Below are positions 1 through 8,837 of a stretch of 52,954 nucleotides of DNA, piece after piece (positions within the stretch are counted from its first letter, which is position 1; each line of letters begins with the position of its first letter). A program made the position numbers and the translations under genes. The notes beneath the pieces were generated by a model that saw only the letters and a list, made by a program, of their open reading frames with translations, was not told the origin of the DNA and searched no databases. The stretch is from Candidatus Bathyarchaeota archaeon (GTDB lineage Archaea > Thermoproteota > Bathyarchaeia > Bathyarchaeales > Bathycorpusculaceae): positions 1 through 52,954 of the forward strand of contig JACAEI010000020.1 in the NCBI GenBank assembly GCA_013388905.1, read 5' to 3'.

Positions 1-203
1 CCCCAAAGGAGGTTCTGTCCCAGAGCTGAAGCAAACATGTTAAGCGTTCCTAAAAGTGTAGTGTAGGTCACTGTTTGCATCAAGTCGAAAAGGTAGTTGA
101 TCATAAACGTGTAGAAAACACCGCAACGCACGAAGGTTATGAACTGGAATAGGCTTAGGTTAACAAATATGCCTCTGCGGACGTCGTAAGAATGTTTTTT
201 CAC
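1..203 (-). CDS. MFS transporter, N-terminal fragment cut by the window edge
   Basis: The reverse strand reads from a GTG at 203 without a stop to the window edge, giving about 67 residues. They begin with a basic stretch (VKKHSYDVRRG), then a hydrophobic first helix rich in Phe and Leu, and end in a second helix followed by SALGQNLLWG. This matches the first two membrane segments of major facilitator superfamily carriers. A strong ribosome site (AAAGGAGA) sits about 8 bases before the GTG. The substrate cannot be told from this fragment. Confidence 0.7.
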   Translation of the reverse strand, partial: MKKHSYDVRRGIFVNLSLFQFITFVRCGVFYTFMINYLFDLMQTVTYTTLLGTLNMFASALGQNLLW

Positions 204-339
204 TTGGATTTTTCTCCTTTTTTGGTCAATTTACAAACGTCAAGCAACTCTAAAGTCTTTTTCCAAATTTGTGATGAGCAAGTGGTTTCCGAAAGCTCTT
301 TATTTCTTATTGCATGTTTTTTCTGAGAGAATCGCATAA

Positions 340-413
340 GGGCTGGTAGTTCAGCTGGTATGAACGCCTGACTTGCACTCAGGAGGTCGGGGGTTCAAAT
401 CCCCCCCAGTCCA
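340..413 (+). tRNA. tRNA-Ala (UGC anticodon)
   Basis: A full cloverleaf is visible. The acceptor stem GGGCTGG (340-346) pairs with CCAGTCC (406-412), leaving A413 as discriminator. The anticodon stem CCTGA/TCAGG holds loop CTTGCAC, so the anticodon is UGC. The T arm is GGGGG-TTCAAAT-CCCCC. The third acceptor pair is G342-T410, the G3:U70 wobble that identifies alanine tRNA. CCA is not encoded and there is no intron. Confidence 0.97.
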
Positions 414-609
414 CTAAATACAGAGATAGAACTTGATTGTCAGCGTTTCTGGTTCAAACCTGTTGCTTGTTATGTTATTTTTTTAAAATTATTGCGTTAG
501 TTCATCTCTCAATAACAGAAAGACTTAAGTTGACTTGTGAATCACTCAATAATCCTAGGACATAAATCTGAAGGCAACAGATAAATCTCTTATCACATGA
601 GAAAACTTG

Positions 610-885
610 ATGTTCGAAGAGAATCAGCGGGTAAAAACCAATAGAAGGGACAGTATTCTTATCCTTTCAGACATTTTGACATATGCAATTCAAGGAATTG
701 GGAGAACTGAGCTAATGTTCAAAGCAGGAATTAGTTCTGCCCAAACCACCAAATACATGTCACTGCTCTTAAAATCAGAATTATTAGAGGCATCGGTTGA
801 GAAGAAACGACTCCTATACAGGACAACAGACAAAGGGAAGAGTTTCCTACAGAAAAGCAGTACGTTGCGTAAATTAATGAGCTAG
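610..885 (+). CDS. ArnR1-like winged-helix transcription regulator
   Basis: A protein of 91 residues with the layout of the small archaeal winged-helix regulators (HTH_45/ArnR1-like family). There is a first helix with DSILILSDILTYA, a recognition region GISSAQTTKYMSLLLKSELLE, and a wing ending in LLYRTTDKGKSFLQ. The family binds DNA as a local repressor or activator; the target is unknown. A TTG at 607 lies just before the ATG at 610, and I prefer the ATG. No clear ribosome site is visible. A distant relative lies at 28335-28697. The stop is TAG. Confidence 0.75.
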   Translation: MFEENQRVKTNRRDSILILSDILTYAIQGIGRTELMFKAGISSAQTTKYMSLLLKSELLEASVEKKRLLYRTTDKGKSFLQKSSTLRKLMS

Positions 886-1003
886 CAATTTCTTTGTAAG
901 CCACAGACTTAGGCTTTGGTTGGAACATTGAATTTGAGTGTATGAAATTATAAAAAAGACTAATAAGCCAAATTTACGCTAGTTTTCAGTTGAAGGTGAT
1001 GAT

Positions 1004-1183
1004 ATGAAGGTTTCCTTTGTTGAATTCGCATTTTACCATAATCTTGTGTTTACGATTCTGTTTATCTTGCAGCTTTTTTTGAGATTTGACATATTTATCT
1101 TTGCATATTGGGTTTTAGGATGGATGCTCTACTGGATTTTTCAGAAGGAATTGAAAGAACAACAAGCCAGCAAAACAACTTGA
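1004..1183 (+). CDS. Small two-helix membrane protein, 59 aa
   Basis: A short frame starting at ATG 1004, preceded by a good ribosome site (GAAGGTGAT, 4-5 bases upstream), and ending with TGA at 1181-1183. The product has two hydrophobic stretches (about residues 10-26 and 28-46), then a charged tail KELKEQQASKTT. It follows the winged-helix gene on the same strand by 118 bases. I do not recognise a family. The ribosome site and the membrane pattern make it a plausible small gene. Confidence 0.5.
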   Translation: MKVSFVEFAFYHNLVFTILFILQLFLRFDIFIFAYWVLGWMLYWIFQKELKEQQASKTT

Positions 1184-1337
1184 AACACCACTCTTTTAAT
1201 GAAGTCATAAACTAGAGAGATCACGATAATTTCCGCTCTCTACGAAAAGACCTAACCCCCTTATGAATAGATTGAACAACGATTGCTCTGGGTGAAACAT
1301 ATAAGCAAATTAAAACGAATCAATATGTGTATCCGAA

Positions 1338-2471
1338 ATGTGTCCAGAAAGCGACCTTGGCATCTTTAAACCGATAATAGGTTCATGGTACAAATCCTTA
1401 GAAAACCCTTTGGAATATCAAAAACAAGTCTTATTGGATTTGGTTAAACAGTATGAAAAAACTGATTTTGGAAAAAACCACAACGCTTCTAGGGTTAAGG
1501 ATATTGCGGATTATATGGCTAACTTTCCAATAATAGATTATCGAGGGCTCAGCCCATACTTATCTGAAGTCTGGAAAGGCAATTACTCTGCAATTCTTCC
1601 TGAACCCCTTGTATGCTGGGTTATGACTAGAGGTTCAACAGGGCATGCAAAAGTTTTACCTGCAACCAGATCCCATCTTGAACAAATTTTCACATGCGGT
1701 GCAAGAGCGCTAATAAATCACGTTTTAAGAAAACGAAATTTCGAGCTTCTATCTGGAAAGATTCTTAACCTGAATTTTCCGTCAAGTGTTCACACCATAA
1801 CAGTAGGTGGGCAAACAATGTCTTACGGATACAGTTCAGGAACCTATGCGAGGCTTAATCCTGTGTATAATAATGTTAGTCTTTTGCCGAGACAGGAAGA
1901 CATAGATGCCTTAGGTTCTGGTATCTCTAAGGCCGATTGGAAAAAAAGATTCGAATTAGCATATCAACAAGCGTTCAACGAAAATGTGACGGCTATTATC
2001 GGTGTGACACCTGTAATCTTGTCATTTGCGAGATATGTTAACAAAGAACATGGGAAAAAACCCAAAGATTTTTGGAACTTACGCGCCATGTTCTGTACAA
2101 GCGTGCGAAAAATACAGTTCAAATATGCACCGATTCTTAAGAAGTATTTTGGACAAGTCCCCGTGGTTGAGATTTACAGCGCCACTGAAGGCGTTTTTGC
2201 GCAGCAGCTAGATGATTTGCCATATGTTTCGCCTAATTATGACAAGTATTTCTTCGAGGTTGTGACAAGCCGCGGAACAAAAATGTTGCATGAGCTTAAA
2301 CGTGGCGAATGGGGAAAACTGGTAATTTCTTCTTGTATGTTTCCACGATACGATATTGGTGATATGATAGAGGCTGCTGGAAAAAACTATTTTCGCATAT
2401 TTGGACGACGCAATTTTCTAACGCTTCTGGAGCACAGGCTTTATCGACTGTTCTTTGGAGGTTTTCTCTAA
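1338..2471 (+). CDS. GH3-like acyl-adenylating enzyme, short form
   Basis: A protein of 377 residues resembling the GH3 (auxin-responsive promoter family) branch of adenylate-forming enzymes, which activate a carboxylic acid with ATP and pass it to an amine or thiol. Visible marks are the phosphate-binding loop MTRGSTGHAKVLP near residue 96, the EIYSATEG motif, and YDIGDMIE followed by FRIFGRR near the hinge. Plant GH3 proteins are about 550-600 residues. This one stops shortly after the hinge, so the mobile C-terminal domain with its usual catalytic lysine is absent. Its last four bases overlap the convergent zinc-ribbon gene, so no lost tail lies downstream. It could be a dedicated short archaeal form or a truncated gene. 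The substrate is unknown. Confidence 0.65.
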   Translation: MCPESDLGIFKPIIGSWYKSLENPLEYQKQVLLDLVKQYEKTDFGKNHNASRVKDIADYMANFPIIDYRGLSPYLSEVWKGNYSAILPEPLVCWVMTRGSTGHAKVLPATRSHLEQIFTCGARALINHVLRKRNFELLSGKILNLNFPSSVHTITVGGQTMSYGYSSGTYARLNPVYNNVSLLPRQEDIDALGSGISKADWKKRFELAYQQAFNENVTAIIGVTPVILSFARYVNKEHGKKPKDFWNLRAMFCTSVRKIQFKYAPILKKYFGQVPVVEIYSATEGVFAQQLDDLPYVSPNYDKYFFEVVTSRGTKMLHELKRGEWGKLVISSCMFPRYDIGDMIEAAGKNYFRIFGRRNFLTLLEHRLYRLFFGGFL

Positions 2472-2860
2472 GTCCTTGGATATCTTCGCGACGTAGCCAT
2501 TGATGCGTAGATGCCGGCAACTATAACTATGATGCCAACTATTATGAGAAATGTAGCCCATGCAATCTCTCTTCCAAGAAGCCCTGACACTTGCAGGTAG
2601 AACATGAAGCCCAAGAAAATCAACACTAAACCGCCAATTAACGGACCTATAAATGCGAACTCCCGTTTCTCATGCTTTTCTGCCTTTTCTCCCTTTTCTT
2701 CCTTCTCATGTTTTTCTGTTTTTTCTCCTTTGTAAACAGTTGGAGCTGGCGCTACTGCTGGCTTTTCTGGAGGTCTTTCAGCTTTTAGCGGCGCACCACA
2801 TTTTGGGCAGAACGCCATTTCCTCGGTGACTTTTGCTCCGCATTTTGAACAATTCACCAC
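2468..2860 (-). CDS. Zinc-ribbon membrane protein
   Basis: A protein of 130 residues. It opens with a zinc ribbon (CSKCGAKV near residue 4, then CPKCGAPL near residue 18). A Pro/Ala linker and a lysine-glutamate region with repeated EKHEK/EKGEK units follow. Two membrane helices come next (about 71-88 and 97-118) and a basic end. The start is GTG at 2860, with AGGTGA five bases upstream. Such proteins are common in archaea and usually unassigned; the ribbon should face the cytoplasm. It converges on the GH3-like gene with a 4-base overlap. Confidence 0.7.
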   Translation of the reverse strand: MVNCSKCGAKVTEEMAFCPKCGAPLKAERPPEKPAVAPAPTVYKGEKTEKHEKEEKGEKAEKHEKREFAFIGPLIGGLVLIFLGFMFYLQVSGLLGREIAWATFLIIVGIIVIVAGIYASMATSRRYPRT

Positions 2861-2976
2861 AGATTCACCTAATCCATTTTTTTTATTTGAAGCATTAAGT
2901 ATTTAAAACATTCACGTATCATTGATAAAAAAAATGTTATATGCTCATATCGTAATAGTTTGGTTTGGTGTGTTAA

Positions 2977-3465
2977 TTGGGTGAAAGCTCGAACTTGTTT
3001 TCAAGTAAACATAAAGAAGGACTATTGAGCGCTGTCTCTGCAGGATGGTTCCTAATCCTAATCGGATTAATCTTTGCAATTACACCCAATCTTTTCGGCA
3101 GCATCTTGAACTTCTTCCAAGACTTCGGCATCGTAACTGTTCCACACACAGATATTCCTCTTCCAGCGCCAAAAACTCCAAACATACATACTGTTGTCTA
3201 TTCGGCGGTTGGATTATTCAGCTTAATCTGGGGAATTCTAGAAATAGTCTTTCTATTGCTAAAGTTCATTGCTCGCTCTCCCGTTGACAAAAAAGCAGAA
3301 AACGTGTCAAACATTGTTTTCTGGTTGGGCACAAGCTATCTTATCAGTGCGACACTCACTGAAACCACGACGCGGACAACATGGTTTTTGTTCTGGACTG
3401 AAATTCTAATGCTCATTGGCGTTACATTGATTGTAAGGGCGTTAATCCTAGCGATCAGAAGATAA
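2977..3465 (+). CDS. Four-helix membrane protein of unknown function
   Basis: A protein of 162 residues from a TTG start. The first helix begins near residue 13 and ends in FGSILNFFQDFG, a polar proline-rich loop follows (VPHTDIPLPAPKTP), and three more helices follow. I do not recognise the family. It diverges from the zinc-ribbon gene at 2860, so the 116-base gap should hold both promoters. It converges on the RDD gene, with only five bases between the stops. Confidence 0.6.
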   Translation: MGESSNLFSSKHKEGLLSAVSAGWFLILIGLIFAITPNLFGSILNFFQDFGIVTVPHTDIPLPAPKTPNIHTVVYSAVGLFSLIWGILEIVFLLLKFIARSPVDKKAENVSNIVFWLGTSYLISATLTETTTRTTWFLFWTEILMLIGVTLIVRALILAIRR

Positions 3466-3470
3466 CTGGT

Positions 3471-4067
3471 TCAGCCTTGTTCTTTGCCACAATGCGGACA
3501 GTATTTTGCGTCTGCTGGAATTTTATAGTCACAGTTGGAGCAAACCCTTGTAGATGGCTCCACTGCAGCTGTACTTGGTAGCGGCGAAGCACCCTTAGAG
3601 ATAACCGTTGTGCTTGCAACTCTGTCGGTTATTCTTTGATATGGGTTTCCGGGCGTTGCTAAGCCTATTATAGTATCTAATAGGACTATAACCCAGTAGA
3701 TTTTACTTGCATTTCTAAGAAGAGCTAAGTCTAAAGTTGGTTTTTGGCCATCAAGCTTTACAGTTTTTAGGCTCATTATGTTCTTTCCGAGAGTCGTTCC
3801 ATAATAAGTCTCCATTAGACTGAAGTATAATATGCTAAGGATACCTGCAAAAAACGGAAACGAAAAAGGATTAAGCATATACCAAGGCAGGCCAGTTGTT
3901 AATGCCATTAGCATGGAGAGTAACGAAATGATGAGTGCTATTACTAAAGTGAATACGCCTACTATTATGCTGTCTATAACGAAAGCTACAAGTCTCCTTA
4001 GCCAATGATCTTGAAGTTGTGTGTCCTTTCCAATTTTTTCAAATCCAGTTGACATAGGTTTCTTCAC
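3471..4067 (-). CDS. RDD family membrane protein with C-terminal zinc ribbon
   Basis: A protein of 198 residues. The RDD domain shows its usual start RRLVAFVIDSII near residue 24, several membrane helices, the TLGKNIMSLKTV motif and a later DR pair. The C-terminus carries a separate zinc ribbon (CSNCDYKIPADAKYCPHCGK). RDD proteins are proposed to act in transport, but no function is firm. The start could be GTG at 4067 or ATG at 4055. The GTGAAG before the ATG could be its ribosome site. Confidence 0.75.
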   Translation of the reverse strand: MKKPMSTGFEKIGKDTQLQDHWLRRLVAFVIDSIIVGVFTLVIALIISLLSMLMALTTGLPWYMLNPFSFPFFAGILSILYFSLMETYYGTTLGKNIMSLKTVKLDGQKPTLDLALLRNASKIYWVIVLLDTIIGLATPGNPYQRITDRVASTTVISKGASPLPSTAAVEPSTRVCSNCDYKIPADAKYCPHCGKEQG

Positions 4068-4151
4068 AACCCTATTCTTGCGTAGTTCTAAAATATAAAT
4101 TGCTTTTCATTAGTAAAAAGTAAACCCCCTAAAACGGCTATGTGGTGAGTC

Positions 4152-4547
4152 ATGCCAATAAAATATGCTGAAGCTGATGACGTCAAAAGACTGGTTGATG
4201 AAATAGCCAGCTCTTTGGATTTTTTCCATGTGACTCCACAGTTTGTCTATTGCGTTAGAAGTGTTGGATCTAAATCTGCGCGCATAATTGCCCGTATTCA
4301 TGGTTTAGGCAGAGTTTGGCAAGAAGTCCTCAATCTCCCGCCTTCCTATGTAATTGAAGTTATCTCTGAACGGTACGACCAACTATCCAAAGAAGAGAAA
4401 GAGAAAACCATCATTCACGAGCTTTTACATATCCCCAAAGGCTTTTCTGGCGGCTTTCGCCCTCATAAAGGCTACATCGACAAAAAAACTGTAGAGCTCT
4501 TGCATAAAAAACTGCAAAGCCAAAGAAACATTCAACACACAAAATGA
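4152..4547 (+). CDS. Putative metallopeptidase, HELLH type
   Basis: A protein of 131 residues whose only clear motif is a zinc-peptidase helix HELLHIPKGFSGGFRPH near residue 97. HELLH supplies two histidines and the glutamate, and the later RPH histidine is a likely third ligand. This matches a small family annotated as putative (phage-type) metallopeptidases that also occurs in archaeal chromosomes. A ribosome site (GGTGAG) lies just before the ATG. No phage genes surround it. The substrate is unknown. Confidence 0.7.
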   Translation: MPIKYAEADDVKRLVDEIASSLDFFHVTPQFVYCVRSVGSKSARIIARIHGLGRVWQEVLNLPPSYVIEVISERYDQLSKEEKEKTIIHELLHIPKGFSGGFRPHKGYIDKKTVELLHKKLQSQRNIQHTK

Positions 4548-4715
4548 TATGATTTAAGGATGTGCATCCTAATATCCATAAAATTAAACTAGATTAGAAG
4601 GCAAAAAACAGTGAAGTTTTTAAGGGAGCAAACAAGTGAAAAACAAAACTTTCAACTCGACATCTCTAGAAGATATTTACATTTAAAGTACTCTGTTGCC
4701 GTTCAGGTGGACTAA

Positions 4716-6368
4716 ATGAAGTATAAGTTGAAAAGCCTTCAACATAACGGAATCTACGTCCCACCCTACGAATACAAAGGGTTCACCATAAAAATTCGAG
4801 GGCATCCTATAAAATTGAGCCCAAAAACCGAACAAATGGCATTAGCACTAGTAAAGAAAGAACAATCTATAACAACTCCACCAGACAGCGTCTTCTACAG
4901 GAATTTCCTCCAAGACTTTCTCTACCAGTTAAAAATAGAAAACCCCTCCTCACCGGTTCTAGAACAATTCTACTCCGAATATATGAAAAAGATAAACAGT
5001 GCAGTTATTGAAGAGTCAACTAACCAAAAACCTTCTGAGCGTGTAGAAATCGATTTCGCAGAAGTCTCAAACTATATTGAACAAGAGAAAAATAAAAAGC
5101 TGAATATGCCTAAAACTGAAAAGAAAAAGGCTGCTGAAGAAAGAAAAGCCAAAAGAGAAGTTCTCAAAGAAAAATTTGGCTACGCCATTGTGGATGGAAA
5201 AAGGATAGAAATAGCTAACTGGACTGCTGAGCCTTCCTGTCTTTTCATGGGGAGAGGGAACCATCCAAAACGTGGAAAATGGAAAGAGGGGCCAAGAGAA
5301 GAAGATATAATTCTAAACCTTTCGCCAGACAGCCCAAGATCAGACGGCAATTGGAAAGACATTGTCTGGGAAGACGACAAAATGTACATAGCCAAATGGG
5401 AAGACAAACTCACTGGAAAAATCAAATATGTCTGGTTCTCAGATTCTGCTTTTCTGAAACAAAAAAGAGAATATGAGAAATTTAAACAAGCCGAAAAACT
5501 CGATAGCGCAATTTCAAAAATAGAAGAGCACATTATGGAGAATTTAGATGCCGAAAATGATGAGAGAAAAAGAACTGCCACGGTCTGCTGGCTTATTCTT
5601 GCACTAAACCTGAGGGTTGGTGACGAGAAGGATCCCGGTGAAGCGGACACTGTTGGAGCAATAACTTTACGACCAGAACATATTAAGATAGAAAGCCAAA
5701 ACTTGCACTTTGATTTTTTGGGCAAAGACTCGGTAAGGTGGGTTAAAACAATTAACGCTCTTCCAAACGTAATTCGTAATATTGAGCATTATGTGGCAAC
5801 GTCGAAAGAATATCTTTTCGAAGGGATAGATTCAAAGAAAGTTTCTCGGTTTCTTTCGGAAAAAATGGATGGATTAACAGCAAAAGTGTTTCGAACATGG
5901 CGAACCACAAAAGTTGTCAAAAAATACTTGAATAACTGCGGCGTTAAGAAGGAGGATGCTGAATACGTGAAGATTTTCCATGCGAAAATGGCGAACTTAG
6001 AAGGCGCCAAAGTAGCTAACCACAAAAAAATGATTCCAGCAAGCTTCAATGAGCGATTAGCAAAAAAGAAGGCTAGGTTTAAGGAACTTGAGCTTCAATT
6101 AGAAGAAAAACGTAGAGAAGGAAAGAAAACCGATGCCATCATAAGCAGAATTGAAAAAGCCAAATATGACATAGAGTTGACTGAAAGAACCAAAGAATAT
6201 AATCTGGGCACTTCTCTCAAATCCTATATCGACCCAAGAGTGTACGCAGAATGGGCTTCTAAAATAGATTTCAACTTAGCGAAGTTGTACCCCAAAACCC
6301 TGCAAAAGAAGTACAGTTGGGCTTTAAAGAAGCTTTTGAAAAACACAAATAGCGAAGCATTGGCTTAA
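4716..6368 (+). CDS. DNA topoisomerase IB, eukaryote type
   Basis: A protein of 550 residues that matches the eukaryotic nuclear topoisomerase I core. The enzyme relaxes supercoils by nicking one strand through a 3'-phosphotyrosine. All five catalytic positions are visible: R300 in NLRVGDEK, K337 in FDFLGKDS, R393 in VFRTWRT, H436 in VANHKKM, and Y504 in SLKSYIDPR. A lysine/glutamate-rich linker (about 449-490) precedes the tyrosine, as in the human linker. The charged N-terminal tail of the human enzyme is missing. A ribosome site (AGGTGGAC) lies before ATG 4716. Among archaea this enzyme is known from Thaumarchaeota and related lineages including Bathyarchaeia, so it supports the proposed taxon. 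Confidence 0.95.
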   Translation: MKYKLKSLQHNGIYVPPYEYKGFTIKIRGHPIKLSPKTEQMALALVKKEQSITTPPDSVFYRNFLQDFLYQLKIENPSSPVLEQFYSEYMKKINSAVIEESTNQKPSERVEIDFAEVSNYIEQEKNKKLNMPKTEKKKAAEERKAKREVLKEKFGYAIVDGKRIEIANWTAEPSCLFMGRGNHPKRGKWKEGPREEDIILNLSPDSPRSDGNWKDIVWEDDKMYIAKWEDKLTGKIKYVWFSDSAFLKQKREYEKFKQAEKLDSAISKIEEHIMENLDAENDERKRTATVCWLILALNLRVGDEKDPGEADTVGAITLRPEHIKIESQNLHFDFLGKDSVRWVKTINALPNVIRNIEHYVATSKEYLFEGIDSKKVSRFLSEKMDGLTAKVFRTWRTTKVVKKYLNNCGVKKEDAEYVKIFHAKMANLEGAKVANHKKMIPASFNERLAKKKARFKELELQLEEKRREGKKTDAIISRIEKAKYDIELTERTKEYNLGTSLKSYIDPRVYAEWASKIDFNLAKLYPKTLQKKYSWALKKLLKNTNSEALA

Positions 6369-6379
6369 CGGCAAAAATT

Positions 6380-7492
6380 TTAAGGCTGCTTGTAACTGGT
6401 TACTGCTTTTCCTAAAACTCCTAAAGCTTCTGACAAATTCGGATTATCCGGATTGATGTTGCCTAAACCTAGCCTTATCTTATCTGTTCTAACTAATTTG
6501 TAGCCTTTCTTAAAGAGAAAAAAAGCGCCTGGCACTGGAGCCAAACTATACTTTGGTATTGTGTGGTCATTTATCCATTGGTATGTTTCTTTTGTTGGCA
6601 TTTTTATCCAATAAGTTATGCCAGCTTTGTTTGGAAAATACTCAAAATCGTTTTTATTCAGCCATCTTTCTGTTTCATTCTTGAAACGTATCCATTTTCG
6701 CTTGTGTTCTTCAAGTTTTTCTCTACCTCTGGTCAAAAGCTCTATTGCGATAAGCTGCACTATGTTGGAGCTGTTTCCAATGGTATTCAAAGTATCATTG
6801 TAAAGTTCTTTCACAAGGTCTTCTTTGGCGAGGGCAACACTGAATCTTAGTCCTCCGAGACCATACGCTTTCGTGAAGCTTGTTGTGACTATACCTAACT
6901 CATCGTCGATAGAGAAAACAGTTGGTATTGTTTTTCGATTAAATTCGGCGTATATTTCGTCGCATAAAACATGAACATCATTTTCACGGGCAACAGTTAA
7001 AATCTCTTTCAACTCGTTGGCGTTGGATGTCGCCCCACTTGGTGCATGGGGATTTGTTAGTGCAAACAATCCGGTTTTGTTCGAAACAAGCTTTCGAAGT
7101 GCTGTCGAATCAAGTCTATACGCGTCATTTTCCTTTCTCTCTAACCGTTTCACTTCTGGAAAATATTCTTGCACTTGTCGCAAAAACGGCTCGTAAGTAG
7201 GATATTCCACTATTGCCTCTTTTTTCTTGCTTTTCTCAGCCAAATACCGTAGCAATCTCACGTTTTGTCCTGAGGTTCCTTCGCTGGAAATAAACACATT
7301 TTCTGGCTTGACGCTATATCTTTTAGCCAGCAGCTTCGTCGCCTCTGGATTACCATTTGCATAATTAACGCTTAAGTCTACTTCGCCCAGCATGAGGTCA
7401 TATTTAAAAAAGCCTAATCCGCTAGAGCGGAAGTCATATTTCACTTTAGGCACGTGAATGTACCAATCCAAATATGCTGATGGATGCTTCAT
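6380..7492 (-). CDS. PLP-dependent aminotransferase, class I/II
   Basis: A protein of 370 residues with the fold-type I layout: LTNPHAPSGA (substrate loop), CDEIYAEF (cofactor aspartate), TTSFTKAYGLGGLR (the lysine that binds PLP), and a C-terminal IRLGLGN arginine region for the substrate carboxylate. These fit the aspartate/aromatic aminotransferase superfamily, but the amino acid used cannot be read from sequence. It starts 10 bases after the aRF1 stop, so the two are probably co-transcribed. Confidence 0.85.
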   Translation of the reverse strand: MKHPSAYLDWYIHVPKVKYDFRSSGLGFFKYDLMLGEVDLSVNYANGNPEATKLLAKRYSVKPENVFISSEGTSGQNVRLLRYLAEKSKKKEAIVEYPTYEPFLRQVQEYFPEVKRLERKENDAYRLDSTALRKLVSNKTGLFALTNPHAPSGATSNANELKEILTVARENDVHVLCDEIYAEFNRKTIPTVFSIDDELGIVTTSFTKAYGLGGLRFSVALAKEDLVKELYNDTLNTIGNSSNIVQLIAIELLTRGREKLEEHKRKWIRFKNETERWLNKNDFEYFPNKAGITYWIKMPTKETYQWINDHTIPKYSLAPVPGAFFLFKKGYKLVRTDKIRLGLGNINPDNPNLSEALGVLGKAVTSYKQP

Positions 7493-7502
7493 TTGAAACG
7501 CC

Positions 7503-8777
7503 TTACTGATTTTGCAGTTTAAACCGAAGAATTGCTGCTATCCCGCCGAAGGAATTCTTGAGCATCTGTCCTTCTTCAGTTTCACCCGATATAATCTCTA
7601 CTTCAGTGTTCGTGTATTCAGCCAATTGAGCGAAGTTCTCTATCAATTCTTGCGTTTCCGCTACGCTTAAAGCTGGAGCTGAACATTTTGGGCAAGGCTT
7701 TCCAGAAAGGCTCTGTTCGAAGTTTGTTAGATTTTGGCTTTTCATGGTTTCTTCTTCCTCATAGCCGCAAGCATTGCATTTCACCTTAACTCGGACGATG
7801 TCTAATCTTTCAGAAAGTAGCAATGTTCTTACAGCACCTGCTTTCAAGGCTTTTCTCACTTCTTCTTCGCCATATGTTGCCATTCCCGTGTCATGCCCAA
7901 TTTCGTAGAGAAACTGTTGCATTATTTTTTTCTCTTCTATGTAACGTATTTTTCGCATTATTTCTGGAGCCTTTTCCACAACTTCCTTTACGCCTTGCTC
8001 ACTCACATAAGAAGTGTCAATTATATCAAGGACTTTTTCTTTCAGCATATAATTCAAATATTCACCTTTCTCGAAATCATATTTCGTCGGTCCAGGCCCT
8101 GCAATTATCAACCCCTTCAAGTTTTCAATGGGCAGAAATATATCATCGGCGTATTGCCCAACTCGCGTGAAATACTCTTGAAGTCTCATCTCCCTAAGCC
8201 TTTCGTATCGTCTGGCTGATTGTCCTCCTGCACGAGTTTTCCCTGGCACACCAGATGTAATTTCCCTGACTATGTCGAGACGCTTACCCTGCAATGTTGC
8301 AAGCGTAGCCTCTGAAGCGTCAATAAGCAATATGCCGTAAGCTTCCTTTTCCCTTAAAAACTCCTGCAAATGTTCTGTGTGGAAACGTGAATCGCATCTG
8401 TAAAGGTATATACGTATTGGCTCTGGCGGTATAATCACATATGTTTCGATTCTTTCGCTTCCAGCCCCATTTTGAGGAATTGCTCCGCAAAATATTACAA
8501 GCCCATTTTCTGGTGTTTCCTTGAATAGTTTGAGTCGTTGCTGAACCTTAACAATGGCGTCCTGCACATTTTTGCGGGTGGTTGTAGACTTTATGTTTGA
8601 AGCAGTGCCATACTCGTCTCGGAGCATGTTCATAACTTCGCTTATTTGTTTTCCAGGCGGAACATATAGTGAAACAAGCTCTGTTCCACGTCCTTCTTTA
8701 TTAGCTAGGGTAGCCAGTGTCTTTTTTAGTCTGAACAGTTCAAGCGAAGTTCTCTTTTTGCTGCTCAATTGTTTCAC
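7503..8777 (-). CDS. prf1: Peptide chain release factor aRF1
   Basis: A protein of 424 residues, the normal length for archaeal/eukaryotic class I release factors. It recognises all three stop codons and triggers peptide release. The stop-reading loop NIKS is at residues 61-64, and the catalytic GGQ at 184-186 lies in a basic context. A C-terminal mini-domain carries CNACGYEEE and CPKC cysteines. The likely start is GTG 8777; a TTG nine bases downstream is an alternative. The NIKS loop looks standard, so nothing in this protein suggests altered stop-codon reading, which bears on the in-frame TAG codons elsewhere in the window. Confidence 0.96.
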   Translation of the reverse strand: MKQLSSKKRTSLELFRLKKTLATLANKEGRGTELVSLYVPPGKQISEVMNMLRDEYGTASNIKSTTTRKNVQDAIVKVQQRLKLFKETPENGLVIFCGAIPQNGAGSERIETYVIIPPEPIRIYLYRCDSRFHTEHLQEFLREKEAYGILLIDASEATLATLQGKRLDIVREITSGVPGKTRAGGQSARRYERLREMRLQEYFTRVGQYADDIFLPIENLKGLIIAGPGPTKYDFEKGEYLNYMLKEKVLDIIDTSYVSEQGVKEVVEKAPEIMRKIRYIEEKKIMQQFLYEIGHDTGMATYGEEEVRKALKAGAVRTLLLSERLDIVRVKVKCNACGYEEEETMKSQNLTNFEQSLSGKPCPKCSAPALSVAETQELIENFAQLAEYTNTEVEIISGETEEGQMLKNSFGGIAAILRFKLQNQ

Positions 8778-8837
8778 TAAAGTGATTTAACCTTAAGGCT
8801 ACATCACAAGGCTTCAAATAAAAGTTTAGGAGAAAAT

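Noticed and set aside
4152-4547. Prophage suggested by a phage-type metallopeptidase
   Set aside because: No integrase, capsid, terminase or attachment site is visible nearby and the same family occurs in archaeal chromosomes.
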